From Chara braunii (taxonomy: Eukaryota > Streptophyta > Charophyceae > Charales > Characeae), in the NCBI GenBank assembly GCA_003427395.1, contig BFEA01000730.1:103566-143475 (forward strand): DNA of 39,910 bases. The letters run 5' to 3'. Of this stretch, positions 10,151 to 21,077 are shown piece after piece. The notes below the pieces were generated by a model, which did no database searches, was not told where the DNA came from, and worked only from the letters and a program-made list of their open reading frames with translations. Position numbers and translations under genes: made by a program. Positions within the stretch are counted from its first letter, which is position 1. Each line of letters begins with the position of its first letter.

Positions 10151-11731
10151 AAGATTAACTGTTTTGCGGACGCCCTTTCACGGTGCCAGAACCTTTGTAC
10201 CGCGGTCTACTCGACGTTCGACGTCGACGACGACTTGCGAGACGGCTTCATCCGCGGCTACCAAGTCGACCGTGAGTTTCACGACAAGTATGCGAATTGC
10301 GCCTCCCCAAATCCGGCATCGTTGCTTGGATCCAAGAGGGCTATTTGCTAGTCCACTCACGAGGAAAGAATCTTCTTTAAGTCTCGAGTGATCCACACTT
10401 GCATACGCGGCTTCTTGGTGAGTTCCACGATGCTTCCGCCATCGGATGCTTTGGAGTCAATCGTACGATTGGCTGACTTTGCGAGCGCTTTTGGTGGCCC
10501 GGCCTTCTCGGCGATGTTACACGCTATTGCGAGTCATGCGAGGTTTGCCGACGTTGCAAATCCTGCAATCATCGTCCGTTCGACGAGTTGTGACCATTAC
10601 CGGTCCCCTTCGGACGACGGGAAGCGATTGCCATGGACATCACCAGGCCGTTCCCCAAGCACAAGACCAGTGTGCACGGGATTCTCACGGTGGTCGATCG
10701 ACTCGCCAAGTGCACCATGTTTTTGCCTTGTCGCTCTCACGCCAAGGCACCGGAGTTGGTCGAGGTTCTTTAAGCCGGTTGGATTCGTACCACATGTCTG
10801 ACTTTTAGTTGGCTCTCATCAAACGATGGGGCTCATCTTTCAAGTTGAGTTAGGCTCACCACCCACAAACAGATGGCCAAATGGGGAGGGTGCATCAAAC
10901 CGCACAGGTTCTTCTTCGCACTCTCATCCGTCCCGACCAAAAGGATTGGGTTGAGCGGCTGCCGGACGTCGAGTTGGCTTACAACTCGTCCATTCATCCC
11001 GGCTATCAGGATGTCGCCCTTCGAGTTCGAGCATGGCTCGCCGATCACATCGTCGTTGGACACTATCATTCCACAGACGACCGAGAGCGACGACCACCTC
11101 ACCTTCATTCGACGGATGCAAGAGCTCCTTGTCATGACATGCGGCCAGATGTCGAACACGCAGCAATGCATGAGCCGTCAAGCCAATCGTCAGCGTCTTC
11201 CTTGTTTGTTCCTCGTCGGCGACCTTGTTTGGGTCTCCGCCGTGGAATTCAGCCTCGAACATAATATCTCTCCCAAGCTCCTTCTGAAGTGGATGGGTTC
11301 TTGGCGCATTGTGGCACCAGCTGGTGATGCACCCGAAGGACCATCATTTGTCATTCAGGTGCCTGCCCACTTGCCCGTCTACCCGGTGGCTCATTATTCA
11401 AAGTTGGCACTTTACATTTCGGCAGATCGCGACGGGTGGCGATCGCAAGACACACCCTCCATGGATGGTTTTCAGGAGGTTGGCGACATCATTTCTCAGT
11501 GGCACTACTGCACCAAGCCGACCGAGTACCTAGTACACTTTTCTTATTGTAGCCATAAGGCTGACCGTTGGTTGACCTGTGCGGAACTTCAGGCCACAGC
11601 CCCCGATGTCCTCCCACGTTACGAACGCAAACATCAAGGCAAGCCAGCACCTTCGGCTCCACGCTGTACTCAGATCCAGGTTCCACGATTGGAACGTCGG
11701 CTTCAACCCCGACCCAGCTTGACTTCATAAC
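10151..11731 (+). pseudogene. element 2 integrase, heavily decayed
   Basis: The zinc-binding part is visible around 10400-10570 (CESCEVCRRC) in one frame. The first catalytic Asp is in EAIAMDIT near 10630, followed by VVDRLAKCTMFLPC. Between about 10770 and 10860 the SDRD motif is lost through a small deletion. The third motif reads TDGQMGRVHQTAQ near 10866, so Glu is missing. Frame 1 from about 10990 to TAA near 11728 keeps the C-terminal domain (VGDLVWVSAVEFSLEHNIS, FVIQVPAHLPVYPV) and a chromodomain-like tail. It has several frame changes and cannot be active. Confidence 0.85.
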
Positions 11732-11732
11732 G

Positions 11733-11741
11733 AATGGGGGG
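11733..11741 (+). promoter_or_regulatory. element 2 polypurine tract
   Basis: AATGGGGGG immediately precedes TGTTACATG, the start of LTR2, and follows the integrase stop. Confidence 0.6.
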
Positions 11742-12955
11742 TGTTACATGCTGAGCTACACGGGGCCCATTTTCGGGGGCCGACGGTTGTTGGGGGCCCC
11801 CAGGCCGCACACCCCTCAAACTCGCGCCCTGGAGGCCCACGACCGGCCTTAGGGACGCAGGTTTCGGTTTGAGGCAGCGTTCATTTTTTTCTTTTTTTAT
11901 ATATTTATTTATTTATTTAATTATTTGCTGTCCTATTTTTGTCTCTTCAGGCGTTGTTTCGGACTTGCAGTTCGTCCGAACACACCTTCCGTCTGTTCAG
12001 ACAAAGGCCACGTTTTTGGCCTGTTACAGACATAGGCAGGCACTATTGGGCCAGGTCCGTTTTCGTCCAATAGCGGACGTCCCTGCGGCATCAGTAGGGA
12101 GGGTCTGGACGTCCGGTCGGGACCCAGACCCAGTAGGCCACGTTTGCCCAAAGTCCAGAGGCACACAGAGGCACACCCGCGAGGCCCAACTCTACTTATA
12201 GTTGGGCCACGCTTGGGCAAACACACAATTCGAGTAGCTCACTTCTTGGGTGACACGCTGCCGGAGCAACGCTACAGCGCTAAACTGGAGGTAGAGGTAG
12301 AGGTGTAGGTAGGGAGTGAGGAGGAGGCCATATCAGCATCAACGGAGATCCTACCTGGGCGCCATAGCTGGTATTCGCGTCAGCGCACCTGCAGCATAGA
12401 GGATACAAGCGGCGACAATTAGTACATGGCGGCAGTTACCTGCACGTGAGATAGCGAGGAGGACGACATTTTCTTCTTCTTCTTCTTCTTCTTCTTCTTC
12501 TTCTTCTTCTTCTTCTTCTTCTTCTTCTTCTTCTTCTTCTTCAGAGAGAGAGAGAGAGAGAGAGAGTCAGAGAGACGTTACAAGCATAGGTTACACGCAG
12601 AAGTTACGGGCAGCGGTTACCGGCAGAGCTTACATTGGGCATAAGCCCCAGAATCTGATTCGACATTTTTACAGCACGCATTGACTGGACATTTGGCAGG
12701 GAGACTATTTTTGGACTTCACTATCGCGATCTCAGTCTTCTCCCTCACCTCCATCTTCGTCTCGCCTCTCCCCCATCTCTTCATCCGTGGTATCTCCCCA
12801 CGTGTGTGTGCAAGGAGGGACCTTTCATCCATGTATGTGGTCCCTCCTCGCTCTCTCACATGTGTGGTGTATAATGGGATGTCTCGTCAGTCTCTAATAG
12901 GTCAGGTCATATCTTTGTGTCTTGCGCTACTTTACATTGTGCTATTTTCAAATGT
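11742..12955 (+). mobile_element. LTR2, 3' LTR of element 2
   Basis: It begins TGTTACATGCTGAGC, parallel to the LTR1 start TGTGGCATACTGCG. The GC palindromes near the start (TGGGGGCCCCCA at about 11790-11801), the long (TTC)n plus (AG)n block and the GACTATTT segment near 12703 all have counterparts in LTR1. The end is estimated near 12955 from loose similarity to the LTR1 end. No primer-binding site is visible after it, so it is the outer LTR. A 9-bp perfect stem GGCCCAACT/AGTTGGGCC (12183-12191, 12200-12208) encloses the only TATA-like word. Confidence 0.65.
12468..12568. repeat. (TTC)n then (AG)n microsatellite in LTR2
   Basis: About 70 bases of TTC repeats are followed by about 25 bases of AG repeats. 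LTR1 has shorter runs of the same two motifs in reversed order. Confidence 0.95.
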
Positions 12956-12990
12956 ATCTGGATTTACATTGCTTGTTGATGCTTTGCTGA

Positions 12991-13855
12991 CGCTGCATCG
13001 TCCATTCGAGTCATTTTCATCACTTTGCGGATCATTGGCTCAATATACATCGCTCAACTGAGCATGTATCACAGGGTTGCACATCCTCATGCTTGCCTGG
13101 AGAGCCAAATGCTCCTTCGAAAGGAAGGACCACCAATTTGGCCTGCAGCAGGCACAACATTCCATCGTGGAAGACATCAACACCGCGACCGACCAAGCCT
13201 GGAAGTCCATAAAGCGACATTACTTCGAAGAGAAAGACCCCCCTCGCCAGACAAGCTATCTGCGACTCCTACATACAAATATGGCAGGATTTGGCCTGCA
13301 CCAGGCACAACAAGCCATCGTGGAAGACATCAGCATAGCGACCCACCAAGCCTGGAAGTCCATGAAGCGACATTACTTCGAAGAGAAAGACCCCCCTTGC
13401 TAAACAAGCTATCTGCAACTCGTACATACAAATTTGACAGGACCCGAAAGGAATGTTTTTGGTCTTGGACAATGATCTGAATATCATATGGAAACCATGG
13501 AGAAGCACGGAACCAACTTGGCAGAGAAAACCCTTCACTGATTTCCAGGTCCCCTATCTCCAACCTAACTTCGCCAGCCTCCTGAGCCAACTGCCACACC
13601 CCCCGCCACACCCGTCGCACCCGGCCCAGACAACACGAGGAACATACGAAGGTTGGAGTGACAGACAACAACCGCAATGGCACCAAGACCAGAGAAACAG
13701 ATGTAATCTCACTGTCGCATGCCTTGCAGTTGCAACTATAAGAACCGACGCGTCCAAGGGAGCAGGGCCCTCAGACCACGAATGCAGCCCAGCGAAGGGA
13801 TATTGCAATCGAGCAGTCTAACGATTCAAGGGCTTAAGGGTGCATGAGGTCGTGC
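12991..13855. repeat. duplicated segment U, copy 1
   Basis: It is similar over its length to 13980-14720. Shared landmarks are CGCTGCATCGTCCATTCGAG at the start and GGGCTTAAGGGTGCATGAGG near the end. This copy holds a 153-base tandem repeat twice (13140-13292 and 13293 on), which reads through as a 51-residue repeat in the + frame 13077-13403 (AWKSIKRHYFEEKDPP and AWKSMKRHYFEEKDPP). I do not recognise this peptide. On the minus strand the low-coordinate end carries an RT remnant resembling the region just after YxDD. Confidence 0.8.
13140..13445. repeat. 153-base tandem repeat, two units
   Basis: Units start GGCCTGCAGCAGGCACAAC (13140) and GGCCTGCACCAGGCACAAC (13293), spacing exactly 153. 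Copy 2 of segment U has only one unit (about 14130-14280), so the extra unit arose after, or was lost since, the larger duplication. Confidence 0.85.
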
Positions 13856-14050
13856 GGCCAGCCACGAATGCTGACCACCTTCTCGTCACCGGGCGTCAAT
13901 CCCTCCGCGAAAATCTTATGACCCAGTCATGATCCGGGTGCGGCCAAACTCGCACTTCTCCCAGTTAATCTTGAACTGGCGCTGCATCGTCCATTCGAGT
14001 CCTTTTCATCACTTTGCGGATCCTTGGCTCAATATACATCGCTCAGCAAA
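13856..14050 (-). pseudogene. gypsy reverse transcriptase fragment (palm end and thumb)
   Basis: Read on the minus strand, the segment gives AKDPQSDEKDSNG just after the expected YxDD position (about 14040-13990), then QFKINWEKCEFGRTRI, a one-base break, and GHKIFAEGLTPGDEKVVSIR down to 13858. These are the conserved RT thumb motifs of Ty3/gypsy Pol (INWEKCEFG ... LGH ... G). It spans the spacer between the two U copies plus the edge of copy 2. No flanking RNase H or integrase was found, so it is an isolated scrap on the opposite strand to elements 1 and 2. Confidence 0.75.
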
Positions 14051-14720
14051 GCATGCATCACAGGGTTGCACCTCCTCATGCTTGCTTTGAGAGCCAGATG
14101 CTCCTTCGAAAGGAAGGACCACCAATTTGGCAGCAGGCACAACAAGCCATCATGGAAGACATCAGCACCGCGACCCACCAAACCTGGAAGTCCATGAAGC
14201 GACATGACTTCGAAGAGAAAGACCCCCCTTGCCAGACAAGCTATCTGCGACTCCTACGTACAAATATGGCAGGACCAGAAAGGAATGCTCGGTCGTGGAC
14301 ACTGTTCTGAACATCATATGGAAACCATGGAGGAGCACGGAACCAACTTGGAAGATAAAACCCTTCACTAATTTCCAGGCCCCCTATCTCCAACCTAACT
14401 TTGTCCGCCTCCCGAGCCAACTGCCACACCTCGCGCCACACCCGTCGCACCCGGCCCAGATAACACGAGGAGCATACGAAGGTTGGAGTGACAAACAACA
14501 ACAACCGCAATGGCACCAAGACCAAAGAAACAGTTGTAGTCTCACTATCACATGCCCTGCAGTTGGAACTATCTCACTGTCGCATGCCCTGCAGTTGGAA
14601 CTATGAAAACCGACGCGTCCAAGGGAGCAGGGCTCTCAGACCACGAATGCAGCCCAGCGAAGGGATACTGCAATTGAGCAGTCTAACGGTTCAAGGGCTT
14701 AAGGGTGCATGAGGCCGTGC
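13980..14720. repeat. duplicated segment U, copy 2
   Basis: Second copy of 12991-13855, spacing 989 bases at the left edge. It lacks one 153-base unit and instead has a local doubling of about 31 bases near 14540-14602 (CATGCCCTGCAGTTGGAACT twice). The order U - RT thumb - U suggests a tandem duplication that included RT sequence. Confidence 0.8.
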
Positions 14721-15253
14721 CTCAAAGGTTTAGGAACTGACGGAGCACTGCTTAATGCGACCATGAGCTGCACCGCACCACATGTTGAGACTCAAGGGTT
14801 TGAACCGTAGGCAGACCCTGGTCTTCACATCGGTTGGACATAAGCCCTGTCCGCTGGTCGCACTCTTCAAGGCGCAGGACTGCATCACACACCTAGTGAC
14901 GCACAAAATGGATTCGGATGTAGACACATATCTCTTCTCATCGATTTGCTTTTTGTTGCACTGCATCACATTGCATCACATTCCACCTCATTGCTGATCC
15001 TCACGATTCCTCAGGCTTCAAGGAACACGAAAGTGTTATGGATTGGTTTTAAGAGGGTATAGGGTTTAAGGGGTTTAAAGGGTTTAAAGGGACAGACATA
15101 GCAATAACGAACAAGGGGGCTGCTGAACAGGGCTGGGCTAATAGAAAATGGGCGCTCCAAGAAGGGATGGGCAGCTCCATGGGACAACGGAGCCCCGGGC
15201 TGATACAGAAATGACCACAGTCCTAGGAAACAATAAACAACAGTCTCTGTGGC
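14721..15253. other. non-coding stretch between segment U and element Y
   Basis: No recognisable protein. The (GGTTTAAAG)-like short tandem at about 15062-15091 is low complexity. The bases next to the Y LTR (GTGGC, 15249-15253) are one mismatch away from those outside the 5' LTRs of Y (GTTGC) and of X (GTGTC), which is too weak to assign a target-site duplication. Confidence 0.4.
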
Positions 15254-15496
15254 TGTGGCAGACCCACCGGGTGAGGTGCTCCGCCTGGGATAGAGATGGA
15301 GATGGAGGATGAGGGTGGAGCAAGATGTTGTATACGGACCCTGGCTGGAGTATACCCTAGCGGACTGACTGGACCGGACTGGACTGGCTGGTACCGACAG
15401 AGGTACCGACCTGGACTGGACTAACCCGAATACAACACAGGCCTGTGAGAACAGGCCAAGGGGATGGTCTCACAGGCCAACCAGGGGTCCGCTACA
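15254..15496 (-). mobile_element. element Y 3' LTR
   Basis: On the minus strand it begins TGTAGCGGACC and ends GGTCTGCCACA, with TG...CA ends and near-perfect terminal inverted repeats. It matches 25026-25334 and 28322-28601, except for about 50 bases missing in the middle. There is no primer-binding site beside its end at 15254, which fits a 3' LTR with Pol of element Y at higher coordinates. Confidence 0.8.
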
Positions 15497-16668
15497 CGAT
15501 CCTCGTCCTGTGATGGATCGCCTAGATACAAGCACGCTTCCGCCAAGAAGCGGAACTCTACCAAAGAAAAAGAAAACCCGAGTAGTCTAGGATGCGGAGC
15601 AAGCTCCATGCTGAGTTCATGCAATGCAACCTCGGCTAGAACATGTAGCAAAAACAGCAATGTCACAACTAACACCCTAAGTGAAAGCAGAAGCAACTAA
15701 CTAGTATACACGTCCTAGGAAAGCAGAAAGTAATGACAACTAAATCCTAGAATGTTGGAGGCAGTAGCCTCAGTCTGGAAACAACTGACTAATGTATAAG
15801 TGCTAAGAACAACAAAATCAGATACAACTAAATCCTAGAAATGTTAGAGGCAGTAGCCTCAGTCTGAGAGCAACACAACAACAACAAGACAACCATATGT
15901 CACAGGAGGAGTGTGTCGCAAACCACAGCGTGGGATGGTCTCTGAGGGTGGCGAATGCAGCATAGGGGTCGATAAACTCCTGAGGGCATCCACACATAAT
16001 GACAGGGAGACACATGTCATCAGGCTCAATGAGGGTAGGGAACTGGGAGCGAACAGAACCAGAGACCCTAACAAATAGACCATCAAGGCGGGTAATGCTC
16101 GACTAAAGGGGTGACCGCTATGGAGGGTCGACCATGCAAGGGAATAAGGGAGCGTGGTATACTGGGCGCACCGAGATGAAGCATGCAAGGCTGCCTAACT
16201 TGGGCCGGTGGAGGGTAGAAAAAGTGATGGGTAAGGGAATCATGCAAATGACTCCTAAGGTGGGGGAAGTCGGAGTTGGATCCGTAAGCTGGGAAGCTAG
16301 GGCAACGCTACTGTCCCGATGCCTATGCGTATACCAAGGGAGAGCCCAACTCAGAGGACCGGGCAAAGGGAGACCATCATGTGACACAACCAGGGTACTG
16401 TACATGCTAAGGTGGTAAGAGAGTGACGATGTCTAAAGTAGGCAGAGCTGATCGTGACGAAGGTCGTGAAGTTGTCGATGACGTTCATGATGAGAAGTCT
16501 GGAATGTCGTCGAGGAAGAGCCTCAACGTCGACAATCTGAAGTGGCAAAACTGGAGTGGATGGAATACTGAGAAGTCAAAGACGTGGGAAGATAAGTCGG
16601 AGTCAATCGTCGTATCGAGCAGGACGACGACGAGTGCACTGTCGACGCTCAGAAGTATCCGGCTGCTG
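15497..16668 (-). other. element Y 3' non-coding region
   Basis: Lies between the chromodomain stop and the 3' LTR. It contains a tandem pair with an 88-base period (ACAACTAAATCCTAGAA at 15736 and 15824, each followed by GAGGCAGTAGCCTCAGTCTG). No protein is recognised. GAGGC(AGTA)GCCTC inside the repeat is a small dyad. Confidence 0.5.
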
Positions 16669-18330
16669 CTAAAGATCTGCCTCAGATGGAGCAGGCTCGA
16701 CTTCAGAGGTCTCCTCAGCCGAGGGAGAAGGGAGAGGCTCAGTAGGCTGAGGACGAGCAGTTAACCCAGCACGACGAGCACGGTCATAGGCACGCACCAA
16801 CATGAGAGCATGTTGCAAGTGCTCGAGGTGCTCCCAGGTAGCCTCCTCATCAGGGTAACCCTTCCAACGTACGAGATACTCGACGTGAGGGTTGTCGTCA
16901 GTGACTCGGCGACCAATGATGTCTGAAACGAGGAACTCCTCGTGGCCGTCCACCATGACGGGTGGAGGGCGCTCGTATGGTCGTCCAACGAAACGCTCAA
17001 ATGGTCTGTGGTAGGGACGCATTAACGAGACGTGGTAGACATCGTGCACACGAGCTTGGCGTAGGTAGTCGGGCAGCTTCACACGGAGGGCTAGAAGCCG
17101 TATCAGAACCGACGGCCTGGAGAATGCGGCATGGGCCAAAGACTCGACGCCGGAACTTGCGAAGCGTGTCCGCTTCGAGCTATAAGTGGTGGGCGTCGAT
17201 AAGCACATCATCACCGATTTTGAATGGATGATCCATCCTCGATCGGTTCGCACATGTGGTCGTGCGAGCCTGGGAAGCGGCTATGTGCTCATGCGCGGTC
17301 TTCATGATCGACGTCATGTGTGCAACCCAATCATCCAGCGCGGGACAACTCATGTCGGGGTGCATCTGTGACGGTCGAAGGAAGTCCGTGGGAACATGAG
17401 GGTGATAGTTGAGGTCGCAATAGTAAGGCGACATCCCCGTGGCGGGCGAGACGGCGTGGTTCTAGGCTATCTCCGCGTGGGCAATATGGAGATCCCACTG
17501 CTGGTCGTCACGAACAATCTTTCGGAGAATATCTCCGAGAGTCCAGTTCGTGACCTCGGTCTGACCATCAGTCTGGGGATGGTAAGACGAGGAGAAGCGG
17601 AGCTGGGTGTCGTACACCTCGTGGAGTCGTCGCTAGAATCAGCTGGTAAAGCGCGGGTCACGGTCAGATATGATGCTCAGAGGTAAGTCATGGTCACGCA
17701 CGACTCGGTCAAGCACGATGTCTGCGACCTCACGTGCACTAATGGCATAGCGGCACGAAACAAAGTGTGCGCGCTTCATGAAGCGGTCGACGACGACCAG
17801 GATAGCATCATTACCGCGGGGGTCGGAGGATGAAGAGGACCGATAAAGTCCATCGAGATGGATTGCCAACGACCCTCACGGATAGGAAGAGGCTGGAGCA
17901 AACCAAAAGGTATGTGCTTCGCACTGTTCAACTCCTGACAGGTGGGACACTCTGCGACGTAGTCCTTCACAAAGTCCTTGAGCTTCAGCCAAACGTACAG
18001 GCGGCTCACATGAGCCAATGTCTTGTGGAAGCCCATATGACCGACGGTTGCCTGGTCATGGAACTCTGCTACTGCCCGGACAAGTAGCTGTCCCGTGGAG
18101 GGAACACAAATACGGGGCTCTCTGGTGCCCTGTGAACCGTGCCAGTACACAAGACCGTTGTCCCCGAGAGAGTAGTTCGGGACGGGCTTGCCACTCCGAA
18201 GGGTCGCATGGATATCGCGGTAGTCGGGGCAGTGGCGGTACCAAGTGCGAAACTCGTCAGTCACCGAGTGGTGCACGGTGGTGACCGAGATGGCAGCGCG
18301 CTGGATCTGCTCCAGATTATGGTCAGGGCG
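16669..18330 (-). pseudogene. element Y integrase with chromodomain
   Basis: The zinc-binding module lies at about 18150-18000 (GHMGFHKTLAHVSRLY, then CPTCQELN). The catalytic core has SMDFIGPLH (Asp), a frameshift near 17835, then VVVDRFMKRAHFVSC, SIISDRDPRFTS (Asp) and QTDGQTEVTNW (Glu). Stops follow PRFTS and interrupt at AEIA. The C-terminal part reads KIGDDVLIDAHHL, stop, then VFGPCRIL. After a frame change the last frame ends with a canonical chromodomain at 16938-16780: HVEYLVRWKGYPDEEATWEH, with the aromatic and Trp residues of the methyl-lysine pocket. Chromodomains of this kind direct integration to heterochromatin in chromoviruses. Not functional as it stands. Confidence 0.92.
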
Positions 18331-18931
18331 TCGGGATAAGGCATCTGCGACCCGATTGGTCTCACCCTTGATGTGCTCAGTAGTGAAACTAAACTTGGAT
18401 ATGTCGCGCCACCAGCGTGCCTGTCGAGGAGTGAGCTTTGGCTTTGTCAGAAACACCTGGACAACAAAGTTGTCTGTACGCACGTGAATGGTGGCCCGTG
18501 CAGGTAGTGATGCCAGTGTGGAGTGGCCTAAACTACTGCGAGAACCTCACGTTCATCGGCGGTGTAGTTTATATCGGCGGGAAGGAGCTAACGGGAGTAG
18601 AAGGCTATCGGAGAGACTCGACAGTGCCGTCCTCGGCGATGGTAGGAGAATAATCAATAGAAGGCTCGTCAGTAGCTGGATGAGTAGGCATCAGGCGGGA
18701 AGCAGTGGTAGGGGAAGGGGGTGGGAAGCGAGGGATGAGAGGATGAGAGGAATCAGGAGAGGAGGGAAAAATCTAAGAAAGCACTGCTCCTACAGCAAAG
18801 TCTGACGCATCAATGGTAAGGATAAAAGGGCGATCAAAATTGGGTAGGTGAAGAACCGGTGCACATGTTATCGCCTTGTTGAGGGCGCGGAAGGCGTCCT
18901 CGTGGAGGGGTGTCCAAGCCCATGGCGGGTT
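18331..18931 (-). pseudogene. element Y RNase H, interrupted
   Basis: ILTIDASDFAVGAVLS (about 18820-18775) is the first RNase H motif and is followed by stops. A Ser/Pro-rich stretch at about 18770-18620 interrupts the domain. The second half resumes with QVFLTKPKLTPRQARWWRD and ends with NRVADALSRRPDHN near 18340. The gap is probably a family-specific insert plus decay. Confidence 0.8.
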
Positions 18932-19700
18932 CTACCGGAGGAGGGTGGAGGTGAGGACGTAAGAATACCTAGTGTATCCCGGGATGAAATTACTATAGTA
19001 GCTAGTGAGGCCTAGGAAGTTGCGAAGCTGCTTGGCGGATGTGGGGACGGGCCACTCCGCAATAGCAGTGATATTCGCGCCGTCCATGTGGAGACCCTGG
19101 TCACACACGCAGTGTCCTAAGAAATCCACTTTGTGTTGGGCAAAGCGGCACTTGCTCAGCTTGGCGTAGAAGCTTTGTCTTCTCAAGCGGTCAAGGACGT
19201 CGCGGAGATGTCTGAGATGCTCCTCAAGGAAACGACTGTAGACCAGGATATCGTCAAGGTAGACGAGAACGTACTGCTCCAGGATGTCCCTGAAGATGTC
19301 GTTCATCGCCCACTAGAAGGTAGCGGGTGCGTTGTTGAGGCCGAATGACATCACCGTAAACTCGTAGTGGCCGAAGCGCGATCGGAACGCTGTCTTCGGC
19401 TGGTCCGCTGCAGCGACGCGGATCTGATGGTAACCGCTACGAAGATCAATCTTTGTAAAGAAGCGGTTGCCAGCTGGGCAGTCGAATAACTCGTCGAAAC
19501 GAGGCATGGGGTAGCTGTTCTTAACCGTGTAGCGATTGAGGCCACGATAGTTGATGCAGAGACGGAGAGTTCCATTTGCTTTGCGAGCAAGGAGGACGGG
19601 TGCACCCCACGGGGAGTTGCTGGGCTTAATAAAACCCAGTCTCAGGAGCTCCTCAAGCTAACGCTTGAGTTCGGTGGCCTCAGGGATCGAGAGTCTGTAG
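18932..19700 (-). pseudogene. element Y reverse transcriptase
   Basis: One frame, from ATELKR through [71 protein letters not shown] (intact YxDD, about 19275-19240), KVDFLGHCV to LRNFLGLTSYYSNFIPGY. TAG at 19660-19658 sits at the expected Gln of LKRQLEELL. TAG at 19315-19313 lies after APATF, again where Gln is usual. Both fit CAG to TAG. The active site is otherwise kept. Confidence 0.92.
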
Positions 19701-21077
19701 GGTGCGGGTGGTGAACACGATAGTTAGGCACCAGCTGGATGGAGTGTTTGACGTCGTGCATCGGTGGGAGGCCGACATACGAGAACGACGATGGCAAAAC
19801 GTCGTGGTAGTCTCGAATGAGGTCACGAACTGCGGTCTCCAGGTCAGACGTATAGCGCGCGAGTTCCTCAGCGTCAGCGTCAGCGAGCGACGACGGGGTG
19901 GACTCGACGGACGGCGGAGGGAGGGAAGTAGAGATGGGAGCCATGAAGATAGAAGGAGGATCTGGCTCCAGATAGATGAGCTCGGCGTCTGGATAGGGTG
20001 GATCATAGTGCAAGAGATCTGTCACGTTCACTGTAAAGAAGGTGACGTCGTCCTGTTGGATGAAGTGAGCGAATTGCCGAGGCGAGGTGACAATGATAGC
20101 AGGAGATGGTGTGGGCACGGAAGGCTCCGGGGGAGGAGGGTTGCGGCGTGGTGTCGCAGTGGTACCTATGAAAGGTACGCGATACGTTTGTCCACACTTC
20201 GTTTTGAGAACGAGCGTGTTGGTCGCCCAATCGGCCTCCGTGCTGCGGAACCGACGAGACCACAGAGTACCGAGAATGAAGTCGTACCCCGTCTCCATCA
20301 CATCGAAATGTGCAGAGGAGCGGTGGCGACGAGACGTCGGGGGACGATCAGTCGGCTCGAGAGTGAGGAAGAAGGGAGGTCGGTGATCGTCTGATCGAAG
20401 AAGTGCTGGGTCTTGTCATGCCCTAGGGTGACAGAGATGGGAGTCGGAGACCCTGCCATGGGTAAGTAGGCTTCCTTCACCACACGTGGGTGAATGAAAT
20501 CGCCCTGAGAGCCGAAATCCCACAGCGATGAGTACACCCTCGTGGAGGTCCCTAGTCGTACTTGAATGATCGGGAGGGTGTGATCAGGGTCAGAGAGGAT
20601 GGTGAGAAGGCGACGCAGTGCAACGACATGGAGGGTGAGTCGCTCCTGACGAGCCTGGAGCATGCTCAAGTCTAGAAGAGAGGACACAACGTCCTCGCGA
20701 GTCGCAAATTGCTCGCTGCAACAGGCTGAGTGAATGGCTCGACGCGTCGGTAGTCGTGGAGGGGTAGGAGGGGAGACGGTGGTCTGCGAAGGCGAAGACG
20801 GTATTGCGATAGAGGACTGAGTACACTCTGCTGGGTCCTGCGATACCTCAGCTCCAGTAGCGAGAGGGGCGAACTGTGAAGGAGATGTCGGGAAGCCATC
20901 TATGGAGGAGGGCACAACTGTATACTGCACCGTGGCTAGGAGGCGCCGGGGGGATGCAAGACGCCCGGGGGGGACTGAGCACAACGCTGGCGGGAAAGGT
21001 CGGCGTAGTGGCGGTCGAGGGCGGAGGTGTAAGGGCTCCGCGAGGAGGTATGACCGTCCTGGCGGCAGCGCAAACAC
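19642..21077 (-). pseudogene. element Y protease region
   Basis: The frame from 21077 down to 20298 has a Pro/Ser-rich linker and then a retropepsin-like segment: IQVRLGTSTRVYSSLWDFGSQG at about 20556-20490, where the motif reads Asp-Phe-Gly instead of Asp-Ser/Thr-Gly. At about 20300 the frame shifts: 20298 closes one frame and 20301 opens the next, which carries ETGYDFILGTLW, the conserved protease C-terminal half. It continues into the pre-RT linker (RDYHDVLPSSF). The frameshift falls within the domain, so it is damage and not programmed. Confidence 0.75.

Noticed and set aside
15062-15091. Telomere-like GGTTTAAAG repeats
   Set aside because: Three imperfect units only, with no agreement to a plant telomere repeat.
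20298-20301. Programmed frameshift in element Y between two overlapping frames
   Set aside because: The overlap falls within the protease domain and not between domains, so a functional product would not benefit.
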